Shown: positions 7,001-13,939 of the stretch, piece by piece
Position numbering within the stretch: the first letter of the stretch is position 1
Layout of the letters: each line of letters opens with the position of its first letter
From: JBGAWK01 sp044227665
GTDB lineage: Bacteria > Bacteroidota > Bacteroidia > Chitinophagales > JADIYW01
DNA length: 16,909 nucleotides
Direction: 5' to 3'
Assembly: GCA_044227665.1 (NCBI GenBank)
Contig: JBGAWK010000054.1
Span: forward strand, 1 to 16,909
Program-made: the position numbers and the translations under genes
Notes under the pieces: model-generated
Told to the model about the DNA's origin: nothing
Seen by the model: only the letters and a program-made list of their open reading frames with translations
Database searches by the model: none

Positions 7001-8842
7001 GTGTCCTACCTCTTAGGCATATCTTGTTATTACCACGATGCGGCAGCGGTACTGCTTTATAATGGAGAGATAGTAGCAGCCGCTCAAGAGGAAAGGTTTA
7101 CACGAAAGAAACATGACGACAGTTTTCCTATAAATGCCATCAAATACTGCCTTGAAGAAGCCGGCATAGATATAAATCAGGTCCATGCCGTAGTTTACTA
7201 TGAGAAGCCCTTACTGAAATTTGAGCGCATACTGGAGATATTTACTACAGTAGCCCCCAGGGGATTTTTTCAATTCTATTATGCCATGCATATATGGTTG
7301 AAAGACAAGATATTTATGCGCAAGCACATAAAGAAAGCCCTTGAAGCCCTTGAAGGCTTTGATGCAAGTTATGCAAAGATTTTGTTTTCCGACCACCATC
7401 TTTCCCATGCAGCTTCAGCTTATTATGCATCACCCTACAAGGATGCTGCGGTGTTGACTATAGATGGAGTGGGGGAGTGGACTACCTGTGGTATGTATTA
7501 CGGCAAAAATCATCAACTTACGCCACTCAAGGAGATGCATTTTCCTCATTCCGTGGGTATGCTCTACAGTGCTTTTACTTATTTTTTGGGATTTAAAGTA
7601 AATTCTGGAGAGTATAAGCTGATGGGACTAGCACCTTATGGTGATGCAGATTGTCCACAAACTAAAGCTTTTATTTCTTTGATAAAAAAGGAGTTAGTAA
7701 CCATATACGAGGATGGTTCTATATGCTTGAATATGTGCTATTTCGCCTATACGCACCGTATGCACATGGTGAAAATTTCACAGTGGGAGAACCTATTTGG
7801 GCTAAAAGCACTATCAGAAAACATGCCTATTACAAATGCACACTGTAATCTCGCTATTGCCATACAAACTGTTACAGAAGAAATAGTGGGGCTTATGGCT
7901 AAGCATATCAAAGTACTTACAAACTCCGAAAATTTATGCTTGGCGGGAGGTGTGGCGCTAAACTGCGTTGCTAACGGCAAATTGATGAGAAGTGGTATAT
8001 TCAAAAATATCTATATACAGCCTGCCTCTGGAGATGCCGGTGGCGCATTAGGAGCAGCATGGGCATATTATCATCAGGGCATGGATATGCCCAAGCCCGA
8101 CATAGATCGTATGCAGGGAGGCTTTCTAGGTAAAGAATATTCAGCAAAGGAAATCCTTGCTACCCTCCGAAAGTATGATGCCGTATATGAAAACTATAGT
8201 GATGAAAAGGTGGCGCAGTTCCTCCATGAAGGCAAAATTATAGGCATATTCAGAGGCAGGGAAGAGTACGGACCTAGGGCTTTGGGCAACAGAAGTATCC
8301 TCGCCTCACCACTCTATGCTGAAATGCAAAGCATTCTGAACTTAAAAATAAAATTTCGAGAAGGTTTCCGTCCATTTGCACCCATCGTTTTGGCTGAAAA
8401 TGCACAACAATGGTTTGAACTAAATACAGAAAGTCCTTATATGCTTTTAGTAGCACCCATACAAGAAAAGCATAGACATGTCCTTCCCTCAGACTATGCC
8501 GATATGGATATGCAAGGAAAAATGATGACCTCCCGTAGTACGATACAGGCAGTTACCCATGTGGACTTTACAGCTAGGATTCAGACGGCAGCGGCAGATA
8601 CCCATCCACGGCTATACAGCCTGTTACAAGCATTCTATGCAAAATCGGGATGTCCTATATTGGTAAATACCAGCTTCAATGTAAGGGGAGAACCTATAGT
8701 GCATACACCTGAGGACGCTTACAGGTGCTTTATGCATACCGACATGGATATCTTGGTGTTAGGAGATTTTTTATTATATAAAAATCTACAAAAAAACCAT
8801 GCGGATAAGTCATTTTGGAATCGTACATTTGAGAAAGATTAA
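7001..8842 (+). CDS. NodU/CmcH-family carbamoyltransferase
   Basis: A 613-residue carbamoyltransferase, the length expected for the two-domain NodU/TobZ/SxtI type that makes carbamoyl-adenylate from carbamoyl phosphate and ATP and passes the carbamoyl group to a hydroxyl. The Kae1-like ASKHA domain shows LGISCYYHDAA (5-15), the QEERFTRKKHD segment (29-39), the metal-binding HHLSHA (132-137), DGVGEW (155-160), LAGGVALNCVANGK (314-327) and SGDAGGALGAA (343-353). The C-terminal domain shows GREEYGPRALGNRSI (419-433), FREGFRPFAP (452-461) and LVNTSFNVRGEPIV (554-567). All key motifs are intact. The start is a GTG directly after GGAGA; no upstream ATG is available, and family members begin at this point. 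It leads a trio with DUF5989 and SxtJ-like proteins. The acceptor hydroxyl is unknown. Confidence 0.95.
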   Translation: MSYLLGISCYYHDAAAVLLYNGEIVAAAQEERFTRKKHDDSFPINAIKYCLEEAGIDINQVHAVVYYEKPLLKFERILEIFTTVAPRGFFQFYYAMHIWLKDKIFMRKHIKKALEALEGFDASYAKILFSDHHLSHAASAYYASPYKDAAVLTIDGVGEWTTCGMYYGKNHQLTPLKEMHFPHSVGMLYSAFTYFLGFKVNSGEYKLMGLAPYGDADCPQTKAFISLIKKELVTIYEDGSICLNMCYFAYTHRMHMVKISQWENLFGLKALSENMPITNAHCNLAIAIQTVTEEIVGLMAKHIKVLTNSENLCLAGGVALNCVANGKLMRSGIFKNIYIQPASGDAGGALGAAWAYYHQGMDMPKPDIDRMQGGFLGKEYSAKEILATLRKYDAVYENYSDEKVAQFLHEGKIIGIFRGREEYGPRALGNRSILASPLYAEMQSILNLKIKFREGFRPFAPIVLAENAQQWFELNTESPYMLLVAPIQEKHRHVLPSDYADMDMQGKMMTSRSTIQAVTHVDFTARIQTAAADTHPRLYSLLQAFYAKSGCPILVNTSFNVRGEPIVHTPEDAYRCFMHTDMDILVLGDFLLYKNLQKNHADKSFWNRTFEKD

Positions 8843-8846
8843 TATT

Positions 8847-8996
8847 ATGGAAACGCTAAAAGAGATATGGCAATTTCTGAACGAACGTAAAAAATGGTGG
8901 CTCACACCCGTTATCGTCTTTTTAATATTATTGGCAACATTATTGCTATTAGGCGGCTCTGCCTCTGTGGCACCTTTTGTATATACATTGTTCTGA
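8847..8996 (+). CDS. DUF5989-family small membrane protein (SxtK-like)
   Basis: A 49-residue peptide: a short amphipathic start (METLKEIWQFLNERKKWW), one long hydrophobic span (about 20-38) and the conserved end SVAPFVYTLF. The pattern EfWqFLxxRKKWWLxP, then a hydrophobic span, then APFIYTLF, is the DUF5989 signature. These peptides are typically encoded next to NodU-type carbamoyltransferases, like SxtK in saxitoxin clusters. The ATG at 8847 is 4 bases after the carbamoyltransferase stop. Earlier in-frame codons lie inside that gene and would break the family start. Its stop codon overlaps the next start as ATGA-type coupling (TGATG). It probably anchors or helps the carbamoyltransferase at the membrane; that role is inferred. 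Confidence 0.85.
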   Translation: METLKEIWQFLNERKKWWLTPVIVFLILLATLLLLGGSASVAPFVYTLF

Positions 8997-9343
8997 TGAG
9001 TGGCAAGCATAGTGATTTTGAGAGCATAGTAGGCATCTTGCTATTATGTGCTGCATTATTTCTGTTTTTTAATCTCAAGATATTTATATATATACTGCTA
9101 GCTGTCGGATTTATTACAGCTACAAGTGACTATATACGTGTATTCGCAAGTAAATATTGGATGAAACTATGGATGTCGGTAGGGAAGATAGTATCAGTTA
9201 TCCCCTTAGGCTTAATTTTTATATACCTCACTTTCGTAGGCATCTTTCGTAGATTCTTTACCTCAAAAGCTAGAAAGCAGACTTCCAATTTTAAAGATAG
9301 CTCCCAACTTTGTGGCGAAAAATATTTTAATAAAACATGGTAA
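8996..9343 (+). CDS. SxtJ-family small membrane protein
   Basis: A 115-residue protein starting MSGKHSDFESIVGILLL. Hydrophobic segments lie at about 10-25, 28-42 and 71-88, linked by SKYWMKLWMSVGKIVSVIPLGLIFIYLTFVGIFRRFF and ending in a polar, basic tail. The W-M-x-x-G-K-I-V ... PLGLIFIYLTFVGIFRRF pattern is that of SxtJ-like proteins found beside carbamoyltransferases. The ATG shares a base with the DUF5989 stop (8994-8996). An upstream in-frame extension to 8894 would overlap DUF5989 and is rejected. The 3' end overlaps the oxidoreductase start by 7 bases, so all three genes are translationally linked. Function is not established; a scaffold at the membrane is a guess. Confidence 0.8.
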   Translation: MSGKHSDFESIVGILLLCAALFLFFNLKIFIYILLAVGFITATSDYIRVFASKYWMKLWMSVGKIVSVIPLGLIFIYLTFVGIFRRFFTSKARKQTSNFKDSSQLCGEKYFNKTW

Positions 9344-10914
9344 ATAAACTTTACGAGTCCTACAAGCAATCTCCCCATATAGAGGATAGATACGATGTCA
9401 TCATCATAGGAAGTGGACTGAGTGGACTTACTACTGCGAGCCTACTGGCAGAAAGAGGTAAGAGCGTACTCATACTGGAGAAACACTATACGCCCGGAGG
9501 ATTTACGCATACATTCAAACGCAATGATTATGAGTGGGATGTAGGCGTTCATTATATTGGGGAGATGCACAAGCCTTCCTCTATATTGGCGAGGATATTC
9601 CATTATATCAGTGAGGGTAATTTGAAGTTTGCAGATATCGGAGATGTATATGATGTCATCGTCATTGGAGGGCAACGCTTTGAAGTACGCAAGGGCGTAG
9701 CACAGCTCAAAGCCGACTTAAAAATAGCTTTCCCTGCGGAACATCAGGCTATAGATGCCTATTTTGAAGCTGTAGCTCAGGCTACGGTGGCTGGCAAGAA
9801 CTTTTTTACAGAGAAAGTCTTGCCAGATTGGATGCGCATTTTTGCCGGAAACAAGATGCGCAAAGACTACCTCGACTATAGTAGAATTACCACTAGACAA
9901 TTACTGGAGAAATACACCAAGAATGAAATGCTTATCGCCGTACTCACTGGGCAATACGGTGATTATGGACTGCCTCCGTCCAAAAGTAGCTTTGCTATGC
10001 ACGCTGCCTTAGTAAAGCATTATTTTAATGGAGGTTATTATCCTATTGGTGGGTCAGAGCAGTTCTTTGAGACGATAGCTCCCAAGATTTTGCGTAACAA
10101 CGGAAAGATAATTATTAATGCTGCCGTAGAAGAAATTTTAATCCAAAATAATATAGCTATAGGCGTAAAGCTTGCTGATGGTAGAATAATACATGCCAAA
10201 CAAGTAGTGAGCAGTGCTGGAATACATATTACTTACAATAAGCTACTAAAGAACTATAGCCATCTCAAAGAAGAATTGAAGCCGTCACACGGACATTTCT
10301 GCCTATACGTAGGCTTAGAGGGCAGTCCTGAGGAGCTCCGCCTACCGAAAGCTAACTATTGGATATATCCCGATGAACATCACGACGCAAATTATGATGC
10401 CTTTGTGGCAAATCCTCTTGGAGAGAAGATGGCAGGAGTATATATCTCTTTCCCTGCCGCTAAAGATCCCACATGGCAGGAACGCTATCCCGGCAAAAGC
10501 ACTATAGATATCCTTACTATTGCTCCTTATGATTTTTTCAAACAATGGGAAGGTACACGATGGAAAAAAAGGGGCGAAGAATATGATAAGATTAAAGAGC
10601 AGATAGCAAATAAATTATTAGAGCAGCTATATACTGTAGAGCCACAGCTGCGCGGCAAAGTTGCCTACTACGAACTGTCCACGCCTCTTACTACAAAGAA
10701 TTTTTGCTCCTACCTTCAGGGGGAATTGTATGGCTTAGACCATACGCCTGAGCGTTTTGATGATAAATCGCTAAAACCTAAGACTGCCTATAAAAACCTC
10801 TACCTCACAGGGCAAGATATAGTAACGGTAGGCATAGGAGGAGCGTTATTCAGTGGGATACTCACTGCCTCTGCCATGCTCAATAAGAATATCCTCAAAG
10901 ACATACTAAAGTGA
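9337..10914 (+). CDS. FAD-dependent oxidoreductase, CrtI/retinol-saturase-like
   Basis: A 525-residue flavoprotein of the phytoene desaturase/carotenoid isomerase/RetSat superfamily. The dinucleotide-binding start DVIIIGSGLSGLTTASLL (20-37) with Glu48 ending the second strand and the HYTPGGFTHTF loop (50-60) define the FAD site. GGYYPIGGSEQF is the family's typical middle motif, and NLYLTGQDIVTVGIGGALFSG near the C-terminus closes the FAD pocket. Members desaturate, saturate or isomerise polyenes such as carotenoids and retinol. The WDVGVHYIGEM stretch is more RetSat- than CrtI-like, so a double-bond reductase is plausible. The start overlaps the SxtJ-like gene by 7 bases, tying it to the carbamoyltransferase trio, and no carotenoid gene (crtB, crtE) is in view. 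Its 3' end overlaps the convergent acyltransferase by 9 bases. Confidence 0.88.
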   Translation: MVNKLYESYKQSPHIEDRYDVIIIGSGLSGLTTASLLAERGKSVLILEKHYTPGGFTHTFKRNDYEWDVGVHYIGEMHKPSSILARIFHYISEGNLKFADIGDVYDVIVIGGQRFEVRKGVAQLKADLKIAFPAEHQAIDAYFEAVAQATVAGKNFFTEKVLPDWMRIFAGNKMRKDYLDYSRITTRQLLEKYTKNEMLIAVLTGQYGDYGLPPSKSSFAMHAALVKHYFNGGYYPIGGSEQFFETIAPKILRNNGKIIINAAVEEILIQNNIAIGVKLADGRIIHAKQVVSSAGIHITYNKLLKNYSHLKEELKPSHGHFCLYVGLEGSPEELRLPKANYWIYPDEHHDANYDAFVANPLGEKMAGVYISFPAAKDPTWQERYPGKSTIDILTIAPYDFFKQWEGTRWKKRGEEYDKIKEQIANKLLEQLYTVEPQLRGKVAYYELSTPLTTKNFCSYLQGELYGLDHTPERFDDKSLKPKTAYKNLYLTGQDIVTVGIGGALFSGILTASAMLNKNILKDILK

Positions 10915-12276
10915 CGGTACAAGCTTCTGCATAGCTTCAAATTCTTTATAATAGCCATCTATGATTTTGTCAGGGTCTGATACCAAATGCATATCTGTGA
11001 CTATACCTAGGCACACTTTGTCATTATAGCTGATGATGCTGATGCCCATACCTAAGGGATTGGTCTGAGGTACCCAAAACATGATGTCACGTATAGGTAT
11101 TCCTGCCATATATACAGCACTTTTGGGACCCGGCACATTGGTAATCACACCAGCAATGCGATTGCCTAAGTAGGAGGTGAGCTTGTTTTCTATATCTTTG
11201 GGTAAGAGGTCTGCCATCACATTCATCAGATAGTAGATTAGTGCAGGCTCTATGGATTGCTTCAATAATTCAGTTTTTTCTTTGACAAAAAGTATCCTCT
11301 CCTTGGCATTTTTGAGGTGTATGGGCAGCTCTATAGAAAGCATGCCTATCTTGTTATGAATCTTTATAGCCTCATCTTTTTTTCTAAGATTTACAGGGAC
11401 TACTATGCGTATAGACTCTGTAAGGTCTTGTTTATGAAGGATGAGATGTCTCCGTATAGCTCCAGTAATAAGTGCCAAAAGGATATCGTTTACGGTAGCA
11501 CCAAAAGTTCTGCCTATCATTTTTATAGCTGCCAGTGGAAGTGGTTTCGAGAAAGCTACTTTCTTGTTACAACATAGCTCACCTTTGTATAGGATATTTT
11601 TTGCAGGCTTGCCCAAAAATAGCTTGCCTACCTCCTTGCTCACTTCTAGAGACTGCGAGAGGGTGTCTTTCAGTTTTTGGGTATCACTAAAGAGCTCTTC
11701 GAGATTGTGATACCACCTTTGTCCGGTATGTAGCCATTCATCGGCTTGCTCAAGGAGTGAATGTGGCTTGTGAGTGCTTTCTGTCGCATCGCTAAGGTGC
11801 AAGGTGTGGTCTAAGGATTCTGCTTTAGTGCGTCCGGTAAGGGATAGTACTACCTTGATGAGGGCTATGCCATCTGCTATCGCATGGTGAATACGCCATA
11901 CAATTACACTTCCACCCTGATAGTTGTCAATAAGATGAGCCTGCCATAAAGGCTTGCTGGAATCCAAGGGTTGGCTTATAAGGTCGCTGAGGGTTGACTG
12001 CAATGTCAGGTAGTCGCCGGGGGTGGGCAGTGCAATATGGTGCAGATGTATATCTAGCTCGAAATTTTCATCCAAGTGCCAGTAGGGCTTACCCCTCTTA
12101 TGGACTATCTTTTTGCGGAAACGCTCATATTGCAGCAGACGCTTATCAATAATTTGCTTGAGGATTTTTCTGTCCACCTTTTTATCAAAGGTCATCATCC
12201 CGGTTATCGTCACTAAACTGGTAGGCGTATTGACATCATACATGATATGATCTATCTTGCTGAGTGGCTTATCCAT
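10906..12276 (-). CDS. Wax ester synthase/diacylglycerol acyltransferase (WS/DGAT) family protein
   Basis: A 456-residue acyltransferase, the usual length for bacterial WS/DGAT proteins, which join acyl-CoA to a long-chain alcohol or diacylglycerol. The catalytic motif HHAIADG (130-136, matching HHxxxDG) is intact and is preceded by PLWQAHLIDN (109-118). TVNDILLALITGAIRRHL (261-278) is the second conserved block, and NVPGPKSAVYMAGIPI (380-395) with GMGISIISYNDKVCLGIVTD lies in the C-terminal WS_DGAT_C domain (PF06974). The start MDKPLSKIDHIMYDV corresponds to the family's M-x-PLS-x-x-D opening. It converges on the oxidoreductase with a 9-bp overlap at the 3' ends, leaving no room for a terminator. 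The shared lipid theme with the opposing genes may be meaningful, but they are not co-transcribed. Confidence 0.93.
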   Translation of the reverse strand: MDKPLSKIDHIMYDVNTPTSLVTITGMMTFDKKVDRKILKQIIDKRLLQYERFRKKIVHKRGKPYWHLDENFELDIHLHHIALPTPGDYLTLQSTLSDLISQPLDSSKPLWQAHLIDNYQGGSVIVWRIHHAIADGIALIKVVLSLTGRTKAESLDHTLHLSDATESTHKPHSLLEQADEWLHTGQRWYHNLEELFSDTQKLKDTLSQSLEVSKEVGKLFLGKPAKNILYKGELCCNKKVAFSKPLPLAAIKMIGRTFGATVNDILLALITGAIRRHLILHKQDLTESIRIVVPVNLRKKDEAIKIHNKIGMLSIELPIHLKNAKERILFVKEKTELLKQSIEPALIYYLMNVMADLLPKDIENKLTSYLGNRIAGVITNVPGPKSAVYMAGIPIRDIMFWVPQTNPLGMGISIISYNDKVCLGIVTDMHLVSDPDKIIDGYYKEFEAMQKLVPSL

Positions 12277-12402
12277 ATACTTAATTTGCTACTAAAAATA
12301 CAAGAAGTCTATTAGAATTTATAGATATTATTTTGTAATAATTTATTTAGTGAATTAAAACTTAGAAGGTATCATCAAACGTACAATTTATAGGAGAGCC
12401 AT

Positions 12403-12504
12403 TTGAATCTAGCCCTCCATTCAGGCAGAGGCGTACAATATTGCAGTGCAAAGTATGTAAAGCTATTGCAGGACAATAACATACAAATCAGTATGACCGA
12501 AAAT
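12403..12504 (+). pseudogene. Fragment of an IS3-family transposase (OrfB integrase core)
   Basis: In the frame of position 12418 the bases translate to LHSGRGVQYCSAKYVKLLQ, then DNNIQISMTEN, a clear match to the IS3-family DDE block normally reading HSDRGxQYCSxxYVxLL, then ISMTENGDP. Only about 30 residues survive. A stop lies just upstream (12391-12393), and the match ends at ISMTEN, where the neighbouring relic takes over. The second catalytic Asp of the DDE triad is replaced by Gly (HSGRG), so even this piece is dead. No inverted repeats or other parts of the element are visible. It is too short for gene callers and shows that an insertion sequence once landed here. Confidence 0.8.
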
Positions 12505-12822
12505 ACCTCAATTCTGCAAAAAGCTATGCTTCAAAAGTAGCAAAAAAAGATCCTGAAAAACTCTCTACGCTTATCACAAAAAATAGCCTCTATTTTAAGA
12601 ATGATAAATCGATCAGCGCACTATCTGAAGCCTATGCAAAAAAAAGCCTTGAAATACGGTATGGCGACCAACTATTATGTTAACTATGCTGCTATACTTT
12701 TACAGAATGGTAAAAAACAAGAAGCTTTAAAAATAGCAAAACAAGCTCTTGAACTTGCAAAAGCAAAAAAGGAACCAACTCAAATGATTGAATCATATAT
12801 CAATCAACTCACAGCTCAATAA
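12505..12822 (+). pseudogene. Frameshifted C-terminal relic of a helical-repeat (TPR-like, perhaps thioredoxin-family) protein
   Basis: From about 12504, in the frame of position 12492, the bases read LNSAKSYASKVAKKDPEKL, then STLITKNSLYFKND, and on to AKKSLEIRYGDQ near 12675. The sense then continues in the next frame as YYVNYAAILLQNGKKQEALK to the stop at 12820-12822. Joined, the two pieces make one continuous alpha-helical TPR-like tail. A net one-base insertion near 12676 separates them. The pattern DPEKL, then YAKKSLE, then YAAILLQNGKKQEALKIAKQALELAK resembles the C-terminal region of Bacteroidota thioredoxin-domain proteins that end in TPR helices. The 5' end is lost at the junction with the transposase fragment. 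The 73-residue frame starting at 12601 is only the second half plus a nonsense beginning, so it is not annotated as a gene. Confidence 0.6.
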
Positions 12823-12976
12823 AAATAGAAAACTATAATTAGCTTTTTGTCTAGTAGAACATAAACATTTGTAAAACAAAAATGGAAAAAACTATAGATT
12901 TTCTGTAGAAACAATTAGTTTTTACTTATAATCTACAAAACATAAGTTTTCAATTGATGTAAAAAGTCTAAAGTAC

Positions 12977-12990
12977 TCTAGTCGACTAGA
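12977..12990. promoter_or_regulatory. Perfect 14-bp palindrome, possible operator
   Basis: TCTAGTCGACTAGA is fully self-complementary and lies about 85 bp upstream of the -7 box of the S1 protein gene. A dimeric regulator could bind it. Short perfect palindromes also occur by chance in DNA of this composition, although a CG-centred one is less expected in AT-rich sequence. Confidence 0.3.
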
Positions 12991-13024
12991 TAAAGAAAAA
13001 AAATTACAACTTCTTTCTATAATC

Positions 13025-13070
13025 TATTAGTTATTCGCCAATATCTATTAACTATTTTCCATTAACTATT
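13025..13070 (+). repeat. Degenerate direct repeats of ATTAACTATT
   Basis: ATTAACTATT occurs at 13047-13056 and again at 13061-13070, a 14-bp period, with a relative ATTAGTTATT at 13025-13034. The array ends directly at the promoter box of the following gene, where ATCTAT continues the theme. Similar AT-rich intergenic repeats are familiar from Bacteroidota genomes. They may be mere slippage products or a regulatory array. Confidence 0.45.
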
Positions 13071-13073
13071 ATC

Positions 13074-13081
13074 TATCTTTG
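13074..13081 (+). promoter_or_regulatory. Bacteroidota -7 promoter box for the S1 protein and helicase operon
   Basis: TATCTTTG is a full match to TAnnTTTG and lies 18 bases before the ATG at 13100. This position also argues against a TTG start at 13079, which would fall inside the promoter box. No clear -33 TTTG is seen about 20 bp upstream, where the direct repeats lie. Confidence 0.6.
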
Positions 13082-13099
13082 CACAGATTCAATTATCTT

Positions 13100-13933
13100 A
13101 TGCTAGAATTAGGTACTACACATAGAATGGAAATATTGCGCTCTACAAGCGTAGGACTCTATCTTGGACTTGGAGACAATGAAGTTCTTTTACCTAATAA
13201 ATATGTACCTGAAAGCTATGAAATAGGAGATGCGATTGAGGTATTTGTATATCTAGATTCCTTGGAAAGAATTGTAGCTACGACCTTGAATCCGCTCATT
13301 AAAGCTAACGAATTTGCATTTCTCAAAGTCACTGCACTTTCAGAAATAGGCGCATTTCTCGACTATGGGCTAGAAAAAGACCTGTTTGTTCCAAACAAAG
13401 AGCAAGCAGTAAAAATGCAACTTGGAGAATATTATGTCGTGCATTGTTTTTTAGACGAACAAAGCAATAGACTGTTGGGATCTAGCAGATTGAACAAATT
13501 TTTATCCAATGAGGAGCTGACAGTAAAACGCTTTGAAGAGGTTGATTTATTGATAAGTCATTTTTCGGATCTCGGGATCAATGCCATTATAAATAATAAA
13601 CACAAAGGCGTCATTTACCACAATGAAATCTATGAACAGCTCAGCGTTGGTCAAAGTCTTAAAGGCACTATAAAATTAATTCGTGCAGATAATAAAATAG
13701 ATCTTTCTCTTATTCCTATAGGTTATAAAAATATCGATCCCAATGCAAATATTATTATGGATCATCTCAATAAAAATCAAGGCATCTTAAAACTCCACGA
13801 TAAAAGTGATCCTGACGAAATTCATAGGCTCTTAAAGATGAGCAAAAAGAATTTTAAAAAGGCTGTAGGTTCATTGTATAAACAAAAGAAAATTATTCTA
13901 AAAGAAGATAGAATAGAATTATTAAAAACCTAA
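13100..13933 (+). CDS. cvfB: CvfB-like S1 RNA-binding protein
   Basis: A 277-residue protein of the CvfB family, which normally runs about 280 residues. Repeated S1-type beta-barrel segments are visible: ILRSTSVGLYLGLGDNEVLLPNKYVPESYEIGDAIEVFVYLDS (about 12-54), a second around LKVTALSEIGAFLDYGLEKDLFVP (74-97), and a third around INAIINNKHKGVIYHNEIYEQLSVGQSLKGTI (159-190). A C-terminal winged-helix part follows, with LKLHDKSDPDEIHRLLKMSKKNFKKAVGSLYKQKKIIL. The family binds RNA and in Staphylococcus affects virulence-factor expression; in Bacteroidota the role is unknown. I chose the ATG at 13100 because MLELGTTHRMEILR aligns with the usual family start and the promoter box lies just upstream. 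It ends 6 bases before the helicase gene, so the two form an operon suggesting a shared RNA-related task. Confidence 0.88.
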   Translation: MLELGTTHRMEILRSTSVGLYLGLGDNEVLLPNKYVPESYEIGDAIEVFVYLDSLERIVATTLNPLIKANEFAFLKVTALSEIGAFLDYGLEKDLFVPNKEQAVKMQLGEYYVVHCFLDEQSNRLLGSSRLNKFLSNEELTVKRFEEVDLLISHFSDLGINAIINNKHKGVIYHNEIYEQLSVGQSLKGTIKLIRADNKIDLSLIPIGYKNIDPNANIIMDHLNKNQGILKLHDKSDPDEIHRLLKMSKKNFKKAVGSLYKQKKIILKEDRIELLKT

Positions 13934-13939
13934 GATTAA

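Larger units (their letters stand above)
12823..13073. other. AT-rich spacer upstream of the S1 protein operon
   Basis: This stretch completes the 800-bp gap between the acyltransferase and the S1 protein gene. No credible reading frame was seen. It contains a perfect 14-bp palindrome and a set of degenerate ATTAACTATT repeats, both listed separately. The sequence 12277-12402, before the transposase fragment, is plain AT-rich DNA in which I see nothing. Confidence 0.5.

Noticed and set aside
8894..8995. Upstream extension of the SxtJ-like protein
   Set aside because: It would be translated out of frame across the conserved DUF5989 gene; the ATG at 8996 gives the family-like start and a TGATG junction.
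12601..12822. 73-residue reading frame as an intact gene
   Set aside because: Its first 20 or so residues are out of frame with the coding sense upstream; only the second half continues the helical-repeat protein, so it is part of a frameshifted relic.
13079..13099. TTG start for the CvfB-like protein
   Set aside because: The TTG lies inside the TATCTTTG promoter box, and the family start aligns with the ATG at 13100.
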